From the NCBI RefSeq assembly GCF_900101345.1, contig NZ_FMUX01000015.1:62001-126000 (forward strand): 64,000 bases of DNA. Direction: 5' to 3'. A program made the translations under genes and the position numbers. A model generated the notes under the pieces. The model was given only the letters and a program-made list of their open reading frames with translations. It was not told the origin of the DNA and searched no databases. The stretch comes from Desulfoluna spongiiphila. GTDB taxonomy: Bacteria > Desulfobacterota > Desulfobacteria > Desulfobacterales > Desulfolunaceae. Positions 42,475-50,898 of this stretch are shown piece by piece. Every line of letters begins with the position of its first letter. Within the stretch, counting starts at the first letter, position 1.

Positions 42475-43830
42475 ATGACCCAAGACGCCCGAAGTCTGGC
42501 CTTTGAGATACTCACCACCTTTGACAAAAACGCCGAAGCCACCCTGGATGCCGTGATGGACCGAATCACCGGCAAAGCCGAGTTGGACAGGCGAGAGATG
42601 GGCCTTGCCAACGCCCTTGTTTACGGGGTTCTTCGCCACAGGGGGCAACTGGACTACACCATCGACCACTTTGCGGCCAAGGGCATCGCCAAAATCGACA
42701 AAAAGCTCCTCACCATCCTGCGCATTGCACTCTTTCAACTTCGGTTCATGGACAGGATCCCCGAATCCGCGGCCGTAAACACCGCCGTGGAGCTGGCCAA
42801 GGTCCACGCCTCCGAAAAATCCGGCGGGTTTGTCAACGCCCTGCTGCGCAACTGCCTCAGGGAACCGGATCAGCCGTCCCTGGACGATCTCTCCCCGGAA
42901 AAAAAGCTGGCCGTCACCACCTCCATGCCCGTGTGGCTGGTGGAAAAATGGATTGAACGCATGGGCCATGAAGAGACTGCGGCCCTGTGTCGGGCCTCCA
43001 ACGAGATCGCCCCCATCACGGTGCGCACCAACTCCCTGAAAACCACCAGGGAAGAGCTCTTTGAGCGCCTGGCGCCCCAGGTGGAGACCCTTTCCCCCAC
43101 GCCCGTATCCCCTCTGGGCCTCTCCTTTACCTCCCCGAAAGCCCCCATTTTCGAAATGGACGCCTTTAAAGAGGGATTGTTCCAGGTTCAGGACGAAGCA
43201 GCCCAGCTCATCGCCCTCATGGTGAACCCAAAGCCCGGCTCGCGGATTCTTGACGTCTGTGCGGGAGTGGGCGGCAAGTCCGGCCACCTGGCCCAGGTGA
43301 TGGAAAACCAGGGGGAGCTGGTCTCCATGGACGTGGAAGCGTATAAACTCCAGAGCCTTGCCCGGGAGATGAAACGCCTCGGTATCACCAACATCACCAC
43401 CCACGCCTGCGACCTCACCCGCGAGAGCCCCGATCTCATCGGAGATGGCTTTGACGCCGTCCTCGTGGACGCCCCCTGCTCCGGCCTCGGCGTCATCCGC
43501 CGAAACCCGGACACCAAGTGGAAATACTTCAAGCGCAACGCCACCCGCCATGCAAAAAAACAAAAGGCCATCCTCTCCGCCGCAGCCCGCTGCGTGCGCC
43601 CCGGCGGCACCCTTGTCTATGCGGTCTGTTCCATGGAACCCGAAGAAAATGGAACCGTGGTGGAGGCCTTCCTTGAAAAACACACGGATTTTCGTATGAT
43701 GAAACCCTTTGACACCGTTCCCCAAGGGGCCGAGGCCTTCATCACCTCCGAAGGGTACGTGGCCACCCTGCCCCACAAAAACGGAATGGACGGCTTCTTT
43801 GCCGCCCGCATGGTGCGGAAAGAAAAGTAA
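42475..43830 (+). CDS. rsmB: 16S rRNA m5C967 methyltransferase
   Basis: 451 residues. An N-terminal NusB-like RNA-binding domain (ARSLAFEILTTFDKNAEATL onward) is followed by the methyltransferase: ILDVCAGVGGKSGHLAQVM near residue 258 binds SAM, VDAPCSGLGVIRRNPDTKWK near 340 holds one catalytic Cys, and VYAVCSMEPEENG near 382 the second. AGGA precedes the ATG. It forms the housekeeping block with fmt upstream and the PASTA protein and rpe downstream. Confidence 0.96.
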   Translation: MTQDARSLAFEILTTFDKNAEATLDAVMDRITGKAELDRREMGLANALVYGVLRHRGQLDYTIDHFAAKGIAKIDKKLLTILRIALFQLRFMDRIPESAAVNTAVELAKVHASEKSGGFVNALLRNCLREPDQPSLDDLSPEKKLAVTTSMPVWLVEKWIERMGHEETAALCRASNEIAPITVRTNSLKTTREELFERLAPQVETLSPTPVSPLGLSFTSPKAPIFEMDAFKEGLFQVQDEAAQLIALMVNPKPGSRILDVCAGVGGKSGHLAQVMENQGELVSMDVEAYKLQSLAREMKRLGITNITTHACDLTRESPDLIGDGFDAVLVDAPCSGLGVIRRNPDTKWKYFKRNATRHAKKQKAILSAAARCVRPGGTLVYAVCSMEPEENGTVVEAFLEKHTDFRMMKPFDTVPQGAEAFITSEGYVATLPHKNGMDGFFAARMVRKEK

Positions 43831-43854
43831 AATTTCAGGTAACTATTCAGTTTA

Positions 43855-44028
43855 TGCCTCCGGCGGTCCTGCCGGGGGCTAAACGTTCAATAAGTGAAAC
43901 AAACAGGTCGTAAAACACATTTCAGATGAAGTCTCTTTCAAAGGCGGATGTGGTTTGACCCGAGGAACGAGGGGCAAAGCGAATCCGCAACTGCTTTCAA
44001 GGTGGCACACCTTGCCGCCGGAGGCTTT
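43855..44028. repeat. Family B plus family A repeat
   Basis: A family B unit (GCCTCCGGCGG, CCTGCCGGGGGC) is followed by an inverted family A unit with GCGGATGTGGTTTG and CAAAGCGAATCCGC arms (11 of 14 pair) around CCCGAGGAACGAGGGG, then CAAGGTGGCACACCTTG and CCGCCGGAGGC. Confidence 0.8.
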
Positions 44029-44075
44029 TTTGCAATCGGCACCTCTGCATGCCGAATTAAAATCGGGGAATCATC

Positions 44076-45041
44076 ATGTTCAAGGGTCTTCTCAAGTTCG
44101 TCACTCTCTTCATTCTCTTCGTCACCGCCGCCGGTGCCGCGTCCTTTGTGACCCTTACCTACATCATCGGCAATGAAAAGAGCGTGGTGGTCCCCGACCT
44201 GGTGGGGCGCGACGTTATCTACGTCCTGGAGACCCTCTCCACCATGGAACTCAACACCAAGGTCAAGGGCTCCGAGTTCTCACCCCGCATCCCCAGAAAC
44301 CGCGTCATCTTCCAGGACCCTGAGCCCGGAACCCGCATGAAACGGGGCCGGGACGTGCGGATTGTCTTCTCCAAAGGACCCCAGCTGGTGGCCATGCCGT
44401 CGCTGAAACACCTGGCCCTTGCAGAAGCCAAAATCCAGCTCACGGAGATGGGCCTTGAATTCGGCGTCACCTCCGCCCTCTTCCACCCGGGGGTTGAGAA
44501 AGGGGCCGTCATCGCCCACGTACCGTCACCCGGCGCCCTTGTCACCCGAGGGGACAAGGTGGACCTGCTGCTGAGCAACGGGAAAAAGCCCAAAGCCATA
44601 ATGATGGCGGATCTCACGACCAACCCCCTGGACATGGCCCTGGAGCGCATCGAATCCATGGGTCTAAAGGTGGGCACCATCACCTCCACCCCCTCAAAAA
44701 AAGCCGAACGCAACAGCGTGCTGGACCAATCCCCGAAACCCGGCTTCAAGGTCACCCAGGGCCAGATCGTGGACATCACCATCAACAGGGCCCCACGCCC
44801 CGACTCCGAAGCCACCGGCACAGGAGCCACCGGATCCCGCCTCTTTACCTGGCGCATAGATGAAGGCTTCCTCAAAAAAAGAGTGAAGATCCAGCTGGTT
44901 GGAGATCGCCACACCGATACCATCCTGGACAGGGAAGCGCTTCCCGGAGAAGAACTTTGGGTCCTTGTCCCCACCTTTGAACGCACAACCCTCTTCCTTT
45001 ATGAAAACGGGCATCTCAAAGAGACGCGTTTTTTTGATTAA
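44076..45041 (+). CDS. Membrane-anchored PASTA-domain protein
   Basis: 321 residues. An N-terminal anchor (FVTLFILFVTAAGAASFVTL) and then three PASTA repeats, each with the V(V/M)PDLVG-like start and a (V/I)xxQxPxPG-type loop: VVVPDLVGRDVI...DPEPGTRMKRG, VAMPSLKHLAL...PSPGALVTRGD, and AIMMADLTTN...SPKPGFKVTQG. PASTA domains bind peptidoglycan or muropeptides. No kinase domain is attached. It sits between rsmB and rpe, as in related genomes. Confidence 0.88.
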   Translation: MFKGLLKFVTLFILFVTAAGAASFVTLTYIIGNEKSVVVPDLVGRDVIYVLETLSTMELNTKVKGSEFSPRIPRNRVIFQDPEPGTRMKRGRDVRIVFSKGPQLVAMPSLKHLALAEAKIQLTEMGLEFGVTSALFHPGVEKGAVIAHVPSPGALVTRGDKVDLLLSNGKKPKAIMMADLTTNPLDMALERIESMGLKVGTITSTPSKKAERNSVLDQSPKPGFKVTQGQIVDITINRAPRPDSEATGTGATGSRLFTWRIDEGFLKKRVKIQLVGDRHTDTILDREALPGEELWVLVPTFERTTLFLYENGHLKETRFFD

Positions 45042-45124
45042 GGCGATTGATTTTCAGGGCTGTTCGGGATAAGAAAGCATCAAATCACTTTTTATCAACC
45101 CCATGAAATATCAGGATGTTATCC

Positions 45125-45790
45125 ATGTCCATTATTGCACCTTCCATATTGTCGGCAGACTTTTCGAAACTTGGAGACGAAATCAAGGCGGTGGAGGCTG
45201 CCGGAGCCGGCTGGATCCACATTGACGTCATGGACGGCCACTTCGTGCCCAACCTCACCTACGGCCCCATCATTGTGGAAGCCTCCAAAAAGGTAACGGA
45301 CCTGCCCCTGGACGTTCACCTCATGATCGAAAAGCCTGACCTTCTCATCCCGGACTTCGTCAAGGCCGGTGCGGACTGGATCTCCGTTCACGCCGAGGCG
45401 TGCACCCACCTCAACCGTTCCATTCAGCTCATCAAATCCCTTGGGGCCAAAGCAGGCGTGGCCTTGAACCCGGCTACCCCGGTGAGCGCCATCGAGTGGG
45501 TCATCGACGAGCTTGATTTTGTCCTTGTCATGAGCGTGAACCCCGGATTCGGCGGGCAGTCCTTCATCGAGAACAGCCTCGACAAGGTGCGGGAGATCAA
45601 GAAAATGATCACCGACAAAGGGCTCTCCACCCTCATCCAGATCGACGGCGGGGTCAACAAAAAGACCGTTCGCGATATTGCTGCAGCCGGTGTGGACTCC
45701 TTTGTGGCCGGTTCCGCCATCTTCGGCAGCGAAAGCTACGAGGAGACCATCTCCTTTCTCAAAAAAGAGATCGAGGACGCGGCACACTAA
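45125..45790 (+). CDS. rpe: Ribulose-phosphate 3-epimerase
   Basis: 221 residues. TIM-barrel enzyme interconverting ribulose 5-phosphate and xylulose 5-phosphate. IAPSILSADFSKLGDE opens the protein. HIDVMDGHFVPNLTYGP near residue 33 carries metal-binding His and Asp. LVMSVNPGFGGQSFIE near residue 136 and IQIDGGVNKKT near residue 174 complete the site. ATG 45125 (AGGA 8 nt upstream) is preferred to an ATG three codons earlier. Confidence 0.96.
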   Translation: MSIIAPSILSADFSKLGDEIKAVEAAGAGWIHIDVMDGHFVPNLTYGPIIVEASKKVTDLPLDVHLMIEKPDLLIPDFVKAGADWISVHAEACTHLNRSIQLIKSLGAKAGVALNPATPVSAIEWVIDELDFVLVMSVNPGFGGQSFIENSLDKVREIKKMITDKGLSTLIQIDGGVNKKTVRDIAAAGVDSFVAGSAIFGSESYEETISFLKKEIEDAAH

Positions 45791-45811
45791 AGGCTGCGCC
45801 TGCAACGGATT

Positions 45812-45843
45812 GCTCCGGCGGCCCTGCCGGGGCAATCCCGCTG
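45812..45843. repeat. Partial family B repeat
   Basis: CTCCGGCGGCCCTGCCGGGG hairpin without the AT palindrome. Confidence 0.6.
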
Positions 45844-45927
45844 AAAAACATTTTATCTGAGTGTGTTCCCAACCAACCACGCAAGACGCGACGGCCCCGG
45901 CCGTTGCCATCCGAAGGGAGGCCCCTT

Positions 45928-46377
45928 GTGAAGCCCATGGTCATCGACGTTATTCATGGCCCCAACCTCAACATGCTTGGGCGCCGGGAACCTGAGATCT
46001 ACGGCACCACCACCCTTGCCGACATCGACCGGGAGCTCGAAGCCCTGGGAACCACCCACGGGGCGGATGTGGAGAGTTTTCAGTCCAACTCCGAAGGGGA
46101 GATCGTGGACCGCATCCAGGAGGCCTACGGACGGGTCAGCGGGCTCATCATCAACCCGGCGGCCTACACCCACACCAGCGTTGCCATTCGGGACGCCCTG
46201 GCCATGCTCTCCTGCCCCATTGTGGAGATCCATCTCTCCAACATCCACAAACGGGAACCCTTCCGCCACCACTCCCACGTCTCGGGTGTGGCAGACGGGA
46301 TCATCGCCGGTTTCGGTGCCAGGGGCTACCGGATGGCCCTTGAAGCCGTCCTCGATATGATCCGTGAACAGAAATAA
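45928..46377 (+). CDS. aroQ: Type II 3-dehydroquinate dehydratase
   Basis: 149 residues. Third step of the shikimate pathway, on the way to chorismate. IHGPNLNMLGRREPEIYG near residue 7 has the catalytic Tyr region. FQSNSEGEIVDRIQEA, NPAAYTHTSVAIRDAL near residue 72 and EIHLSNIHKREPFRHHS near residue 92 (catalytic His in the last block) follow. A GTG at 45928 with GGGAGG 6 nt upstream is the best start; an ATG three codons later is possible. Heads a run with TetR and mqnB, so it may help supply chorismate for menaquinone. Confidence 0.95.
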   Translation: MKPMVIDVIHGPNLNMLGRREPEIYGTTTLADIDRELEALGTTHGADVESFQSNSEGEIVDRIQEAYGRVSGLIINPAAYTHTSVAIRDALAMLSCPIVEIHLSNIHKREPFRHHSHVSGVADGIIAGFGARGYRMALEAVLDMIREQK

Positions 46378-46391
46378 CAAGGCCTGCCTGA

Positions 46392-47033
46392 ATGGAACCC
46401 AATCAAACCTTTCTCAACCTGCCCGATGAAAAAAAACGCCGCATCGAAAATGCGGCTGCCGATGAATTTTCAGACAACGGGTACCGCAGCGCGAGCATCA
46501 ACGCCATCGTCTCCAGGGTCGGCATTGCCAAGGGCTCCATCTTCCAGTATTTCGGTGACAAAAAAGGACTTTTCCTTTTTATTTTCGGGCAGTCCGTGGA
46601 AAAGGTGAAGGACTACTTAAAGGAGGTCCGAGACGCCACCGCCGATGCCCCCTTGGGGGTTCGCCTGGAAGAGACCCTAAAGGCCGGGGTGGGGTTCACC
46701 CGAAAACACCCTGTGATCTACCGGCTCTATGTCCGCACCCTGGCGGAAAAAGAGATCCCTTTTCGCTCCGAGATCCTCACCTCCATCCGGCGCTACAGCC
46801 TGGAGTACCTTCGTTCCCTCCTTGAAACAGCCCGGGAAAAGGGAGAACTCCGGGACGGGGTAAATGTCGAGGCCGCCTGTTTTATCATCGATGCCGCCAT
46901 GGACCGCTTCCTCCAGGCCCTGACCCTCCCCCACATGGACGGCGGGCTGGGCATCCACAACGCCGATGACGAGGAGCTAAAGCAGCGGATAAAAATCCTC
47001 TGCGACAGCCTCCTCACCGGGGTGACCCCATGA
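46392..47033 (+). CDS. TetR/AcrR-family regulator
   Basis: 213 residues. The DNA-binding part SINAIVSRVGIAKGSIFQYF lies at residues about 36-55, followed by GDKKGLFLFIFG. The rest is helical. It lies 14 bp after aroQ and its stop overlaps the mqnB start (ATGA), so it is expressed with menaquinone genes. It is a candidate for the factor that binds the tandem palindrome at the mqnE promoter, though this is untested. Confidence 0.88.
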   Translation: MEPNQTFLNLPDEKKRRIENAAADEFSDNGYRSASINAIVSRVGIAKGSIFQYFGDKKGLFLFIFGQSVEKVKDYLKEVRDATADAPLGVRLEETLKAGVGFTRKHPVIYRLYVRTLAEKEIPFRSEILTSIRRYSLEYLRSLLETAREKGELRDGVNVEAACFIIDAAMDRFLQALTLPHMDGGLGIHNADDEELKQRIKILCDSLLTGVTP

Positions 47034-47767
47034 GCCCGATCCTTATCCTCGCCGCGGTCCACGCAGAGCTGGCCCCCATGCTGGCGCGCCTTGACAGCCC
47101 TGAGCCCATGAACATTGCCGGTCGCACCGCCTTTACCGCCACCATGGGCAATAAAAAACTCATCGCCCTTGTGGGCGGCCCCGGGGCCGTAAACACCGCC
47201 CAGGCCCTCACCGCAGCCATCGAACACCTCTCTCCGTCCCTTATTGTCCAGACAGGATGTGCAGGGGGCTTTGCAGAGGCGGGAGTATCCGTAGGGGACG
47301 TGGCCGTGGCCACCGAAGAGATCGACATCCACATGGGCCTTGAGGCCGACACCGAAGAAAAAAGCGTGCGCCTTGCCCCCCTGCCCTTTGCCCTGATGGA
47401 AAGAAACGGAAAAGAGTACAGACACCGCTTCCTGCTGGACCGGGACCTCGCAGGGGATGCCATGGCCGCCATACGAAACCGGGGCCTTTCAGGCTTTCAC
47501 CTCCACAAAGGCTCCTTTGTGAGCGGCTCCACCATCACGGCCACCCAGGCACGGGCAAAAAGCCTCTTTACCCTTTACTGCCCGGTCATGGAGTCCATGG
47601 AAGGGGCCGCCGCCGCCCACATCGCCCTGCACTACGGCATCCCCTTCCTTGAAATCAGGGGAGCCAGCAACCTGGTGGGCGCACGCAACAGAGACGCCTG
47701 GAACCTGCCTTTGGCCTTTGAAAACAGCTGCGCGTGCCTGATGGCGGTGTTACAGGAGACCATGTAA
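47030..47767 (+). CDS. mqnB: Futalosine hydrolase
   Basis: 245 residues. Nucleoside-phosphorylase fold enzyme that releases hypoxanthine from futalosine. ILAAVHAELAPMLARL opens the protein. QTGCAGGFAEAGVSVGDVAV near residue 75 and MESMEGAAAAHIALHYGIP near residue 185 (substrate-binding Glu) mark the family, and REIRGASN-like EIRGASNLVGARNRDAWNL follows. Its substrate futalosine would come from the deaminase encoded at 50899-52062. Confidence 0.93.
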   Translation: MSPILILAAVHAELAPMLARLDSPEPMNIAGRTAFTATMGNKKLIALVGGPGAVNTAQALTAAIEHLSPSLIVQTGCAGGFAEAGVSVGDVAVATEEIDIHMGLEADTEEKSVRLAPLPFALMERNGKEYRHRFLLDRDLAGDAMAAIRNRGLSGFHLHKGSFVSGSTITATQARAKSLFTLYCPVMESMEGAAAAHIALHYGIPFLEIRGASNLVGARNRDAWNLPLAFENSCACLMAVLQETM

Positions 47768-47768
47768 C

Positions 47769-47862
47769 GGCAGGGGATAAATCCCCTGCACCCCAGGTTC
47801 GCAAATGCTCCGTCCCTTCGTTCCTCAGGGACCTCACATTTGCTGAAGGGCTGTGCCCGTGG
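47769..47862. repeat. Family A repeat
   Basis: CAGGGGATAAATCCCCTG, then GCAAATGCTCCGTCCC and GGGACCTCACATTTGC arms around TTCGTTCCTCA. Same module order as 1437-1541 but different arm sequence. Confidence 0.75.
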
Positions 47863-47974
47863 CTGAACAGCTCCCTTTTGTAAAAATAGCGACCTTTTGA
47901 GGCGCTTTTCATAAAGCTGACCATATAAACACGCCATAGAACACAAACGACATTTAGACCCACAGGCACATGCA

Positions 47975-48802
47975 ATGAATCGAACCCTGGCATACTCCAC
48001 CTGTCCCAACGACACGTTCATTTTCCATGCCCTCGTCCACGGCCTTGTGAAAGCGGAAGGCACTGACTTTAAAACCCACCTCCACGACGTGGAAGCCTTG
48101 AACGGCTTTGCCACAGAGAGAACCTTTGACGTCACCAAGCTCTCCTTTGCGGCGTTGGGCCACCTGCGCCACCGCTACGCGCTCCTGCGCAGCGGTGCTG
48201 CCCTGGGCAGGGGCTGCGGCCCCCTCATCGTGGCAAAGCCCGGTTTCGACCCCAAACGCCTGAAAGAGGTCCCCATCGCCGTTCCGGGCCTCATGACGAC
48301 TGCCCACCTCCTGCTGGGCCTCTACCTTGGCCAGTCCCCCAACTCCGCCCCCATGGTCTTTGACACCATCATGCCCAAGGTGGCCGCAGGAGAGTTCGAG
48401 GCAGGCCTTATCATCCACGAAAGCCGTTTCACCTATGCCGACCATGGCCTCACCTGCGTGGATGATTTAGGAGCCTTCTGGGAGCGTGAAACCGACCTTC
48501 CCATACCCCTGGGGGGCATTGCCGCCGCCCGTGACCTGCCCAAAGACGAGATCACCCGCATCGATGCCGCCATCTCCCAGAGCGTGACATACGCCTTTGC
48601 CCACCCCAACGCCTCCCGGGACTACATCCGCAGCCACGCAGTGGAGCTCTCCGACGAGGTCACCCAGAGCCACATCGACCTCTACGTCAACGATTTTTCC
48701 ATTGATTTGGGCGACGAAGGCATCGCCGCCGTGGAAGCCCTCATGGACAGAGCAGAAAAGAGCGGGCTCATCCCGCAGTCTGAGGCGCCCTTGTTTGTGT
48801 AA
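47975..48802 (+). CDS. mqnD: 1,4-dihydroxy-6-naphthoate synthase
   Basis: 275 residues. Converts cyclic dehypoxanthinyl futalosine to 1,4-dihydroxy-6-naphthoate. LAYSTCPNDTFIFHALVHG at residue 4 is the family start. FDVTKLSFAALGHL near 49 and the SVTYAFAHPNASRDYIRSHA block near residue 206 are characteristic. Length normal. It follows mqnB on the same strand after a repeat. Confidence 0.95.
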   Translation: MNRTLAYSTCPNDTFIFHALVHGLVKAEGTDFKTHLHDVEALNGFATERTFDVTKLSFAALGHLRHRYALLRSGAALGRGCGPLIVAKPGFDPKRLKEVPIAVPGLMTTAHLLLGLYLGQSPNSAPMVFDTIMPKVAAGEFEAGLIIHESRFTYADHGLTCVDDLGAFWERETDLPIPLGGIAAARDLPKDEITRIDAAISQSVTYAFAHPNASRDYIRSHAVELSDEVTQSHIDLYVNDFSIDLGDEGIAAVEALMDRAEKSGLIPQSEAPLFV

Positions 48803-48835
48803 GGGACCAGAAAAAAGACAAAAGCAAAAAAATGA

Positions 48836-48920
48836 TGCCTCCGGCGGCAAGGTGTGCCACCTTGGGAGCAAATTTCCGCAGGGCTTTGCCCCTCGTTCCT
48901 CGGGTCAAATCCCTGCGGTA
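48836..48920. repeat. Family A repeat
   Basis: GCCTCCGGCGG, CAAGGTGTGCCACCTTG, then CCGCAGGGCTTTG (48876-48888) and CAAATCCCTGCGG (48906-48918), which pair at 12 of 13 positions around CCCCTCGTTCCTCGGGT. Confidence 0.85.
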
Positions 48921-48962
48921 TTCCGGCAAGACATTGTATTATTTTATTTCCAGCACCATACG

Positions 48963-49565
48963 AAAGGTGTTGGCAGTCCCGAATCTGATCGGGACGCTAT
49001 ACCGGCAGGATAATCCAAATCCCCACGGTACGCGATGAACCGTAGGGTGCACTCCGTGCACCAGAATGACACCTTCCAATAATCCCTGAACATATCTACT
49101 ACCAATTCCCCTGGATACCCGAACATGGTGCACAGAGTGCACCCTACGGGCTGGCGGCTTCACGGGAGATGTCGGTAACCCCAAACCTGGTCGGGACGCT
49201 ATACCGGCAGAATAATCCCAATATCCCCGATACGCGATGAACCGTAGGGTGCACTCCGTGCACCAGAATGACACCTTCCAATAATCCCTGAACATATCTA
49301 CTACCAATTCCCCTGGATACCCGAACATGATGCACAGAGTGCGCCCAACAGGCTGGGGGCTTCACGGGAGATGTCGGTAACCCCAAACCTGGTCGGGACG
49401 CTATACCGGCAGAATAATCCAAATTCCCCCGGTACGCGATGAACCGTAGGGTGCACTCCGTGCACCAGAATGACACCTTCCAATAATCCCTGAACATCTC
49501 TAATACCAATGCCCTTGGATACCCGAACATGGTGCACAGAGTGCACCCTACGGGCTGGCGGTCAT
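48963..49565. repeat. 202-bp tandem repeat array with family C pairs
   Basis: CGTAGGGTGCACTCCGTGC begins at 49041, 49243 and 49445, a period of exactly 202 bp. Each unit has a family C pair (inverted partner GTGCACAGAGTGCACCCTAC) and the spacer GATGTCGGTAACCCCAAACC plus GGTCGGGACGCTATACCGGC. The units are nearly identical, pointing to recent duplication. Confidence 0.9.
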
Positions 49566-49623
49566 TCGGAAAGATGGCATCATCCCTCGAAGCTGGATAG
49601 AGAGCACAAACCGACCGATTCAA

Positions 49624-50514
49624 TCACACAGCAAAAGCGCGGGGATGGGGTATGGAATGGGGAAATTCCCTTGAAGGCAGGATGTCAAAAGAAGAGGCAA
49701 AAGCGGGGACGACTTTCTTGGGGAGAAGGCCGTATCGGTAAAGCTGCTCAAAGTAGAGGGAGAGACCTTTGATCTCTGCCTCACCCAGGGAGACCACGAG
49801 GTGGTTAAAGTAGCGCGTCAGAACCTCGTCGGAAAGCCCTGTTTTTGCCTGGGTATCAGCCACAATGCCCGGCATATCCGAAAGCCCCCTGGCCCGGGAA
49901 CGATGGAACAGCTCCACGAGACGATCCACCACAGCCGGGGCCATGGCGCAAAAATCCTTCCGTATGGCCCACACGGCAAAAACAAAGGGCAATCCCGTCA
50001 TCTTCTTCCATTCAAGGCCCAGGTCATAGACATACGGAAACTGACCTTGCCAGTCCGTAAGAAGGGCGGAGTCTCCGATGACCAGGGCGCCTTTCACCCC
50101 CTCGGGGAGATCCGAGGGCGTGTGGACCCGACCCGGCTGGATCTCCGGGCGTACCCCTTTTTCCCGTAAAAGAATCCGCAGCAGCTCCACTGAAGTTGCC
50201 GACTCCTCCGTCACGATAACGCGTTGCCCGTCCAGCTCTTCCATGGGCGTGTCTGAGACGAACAGGACGCTCAAGACCTTTCCGTCACAGGCAATGGAAA
50301 GATCGGGCAGGAGCAGCCACTGGTCTGCGTTGCGTGCATAGGCCACCGAGGAGACCGGACTCATCACCACCTCGCCGTCCCTGAGCATGGTGTTGAGGGT
50401 CGCCGGGGGCTCGGTCACCATGGAGAGCCACGCCGGACAGTCCCCATGGTCGATACCATGGTAAACCGGCGATACGTTGATATAGCTGATACGTCCTATG
50501 GGAATCTTGCTCAT
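49624..50514 (-). CDS. mqnA: Chorismate dehydratase
   Basis: 296 residues. First committed step of the futalosine route: chorismate to 3-enolpyruvyl-benzoate. A solute-binding-protein-like fold beginning IGRISYINVSPVYHGID. VVMSPVSSVAYARNADQWLL near residue 50, ESATSVELLRILL near 104 and LVIGDSALL near 142 match the family. ATG 50514 is preferred over the longer frame, which starts in a repeat. Confidence 0.93.
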   Translation of the reverse strand: MSKIPIGRISYINVSPVYHGIDHGDCPAWLSMVTEPPATLNTMLRDGEVVMSPVSSVAYARNADQWLLLPDLSIACDGKVLSVLFVSDTPMEELDGQRVIVTEESATSVELLRILLREKGVRPEIQPGRVHTPSDLPEGVKGALVIGDSALLTDWQGQFPYVYDLGLEWKKMTGLPFVFAVWAIRKDFCAMAPAVVDRLVELFHRSRARGLSDMPGIVADTQAKTGLSDEVLTRYFNHLVVSLGEAEIKGLSLYFEQLYRYGLLPKKVVPAFASSFDILPSREFPHSIPHPRAFAV

Positions 50515-50551
50515 GACGGTGCCTTCTGTGGTTAAATTCGGAAGAAAAGCA

Positions 50552-50634
50552 GCCTCCGGCGGCAAGGTGTGCCACCTTGAAAGCTGGTTGCGGATGCGCT
50601 TTGCCCCTCGTTCCTCGGGCCAAAGCGCATCCGC
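50552..50634. repeat. Family A repeat with perfect 14-bp arms
   Basis: GCGGATGCGCTTTG (50590-50603) and CAAAGCGCATCCGC (50621-50634) pair perfectly around CCCCTCGTTCCTCGGGC, after GCCTCCGGCGG and CAAGGTGTGCCACCTTG. Confidence 0.88.
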
Positions 50635-50785
50635 ATGTAAACAAGATGTATTCAAGCGGTTTTCTATAAGCGTTCAATGTGACAACCAGGCCTAAACCAA
50701 CCCATAACCTATTGTCAGAATAACCAATATAAAGAATCCTGCACTCTGCCTTTAACAAAAATGGTCACCGAATGGCGCACGCCAC

Positions 50786-50873
50786 GCGAATGCCTCAAAA
50801 AAGCCTGCATCAAGACGGCCCCCCATGCATTCGCCACAGGGTTTCCAGGTGCCCCCACCTGGCCGCCGGAGGC
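50786..50873. repeat. Family A variant with long loop
   Basis: GCGAATGC and GCATTCGC arms are separated by about 35 bp, followed by CAGGTGCCCCCACCTG and GCCGCCGGAGGC. The same form is found at 57890-57973 and, inverted, at 62579-62672. Confidence 0.7.
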
Positions 50874-50898
50874 TGTTTTTAGCTGTCTTCATTCGTTT

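Larger units (their letters stand above)
48803..49623. other. Repeat-filled gap between mqnD and mqnA
   Basis: A family A repeat (48836-48920) and a 202-bp tandem repeat array (48963-49565) fill this convergent gap. No gene; long open frames across the array reflect its repeated composition. Confidence 0.8.
50515..50898. other. Repeat-bearing gap between the deaminase gene and mqnA
   Basis: Holds a family A repeat (50552-50634) and a long-armed variant (50786-50873). The part between (50640-50780) shows nothing recognised and presumably carries the mqnA promoter. Confidence 0.6.

Noticed and set aside
42451..43776. 441-codon minus frame over rsmB
   Set aside because: Antisense shadow; rsmB has all catalytic motifs.
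48963..49565. CRISPR array
   Set aside because: Unit length is 202 bp with conserved spacers, and no cas genes are present.
49144..49623. Long minus frame across the 202-bp array
   Set aside because: Product of a repeat without stops; no ribosome site and no protein features.
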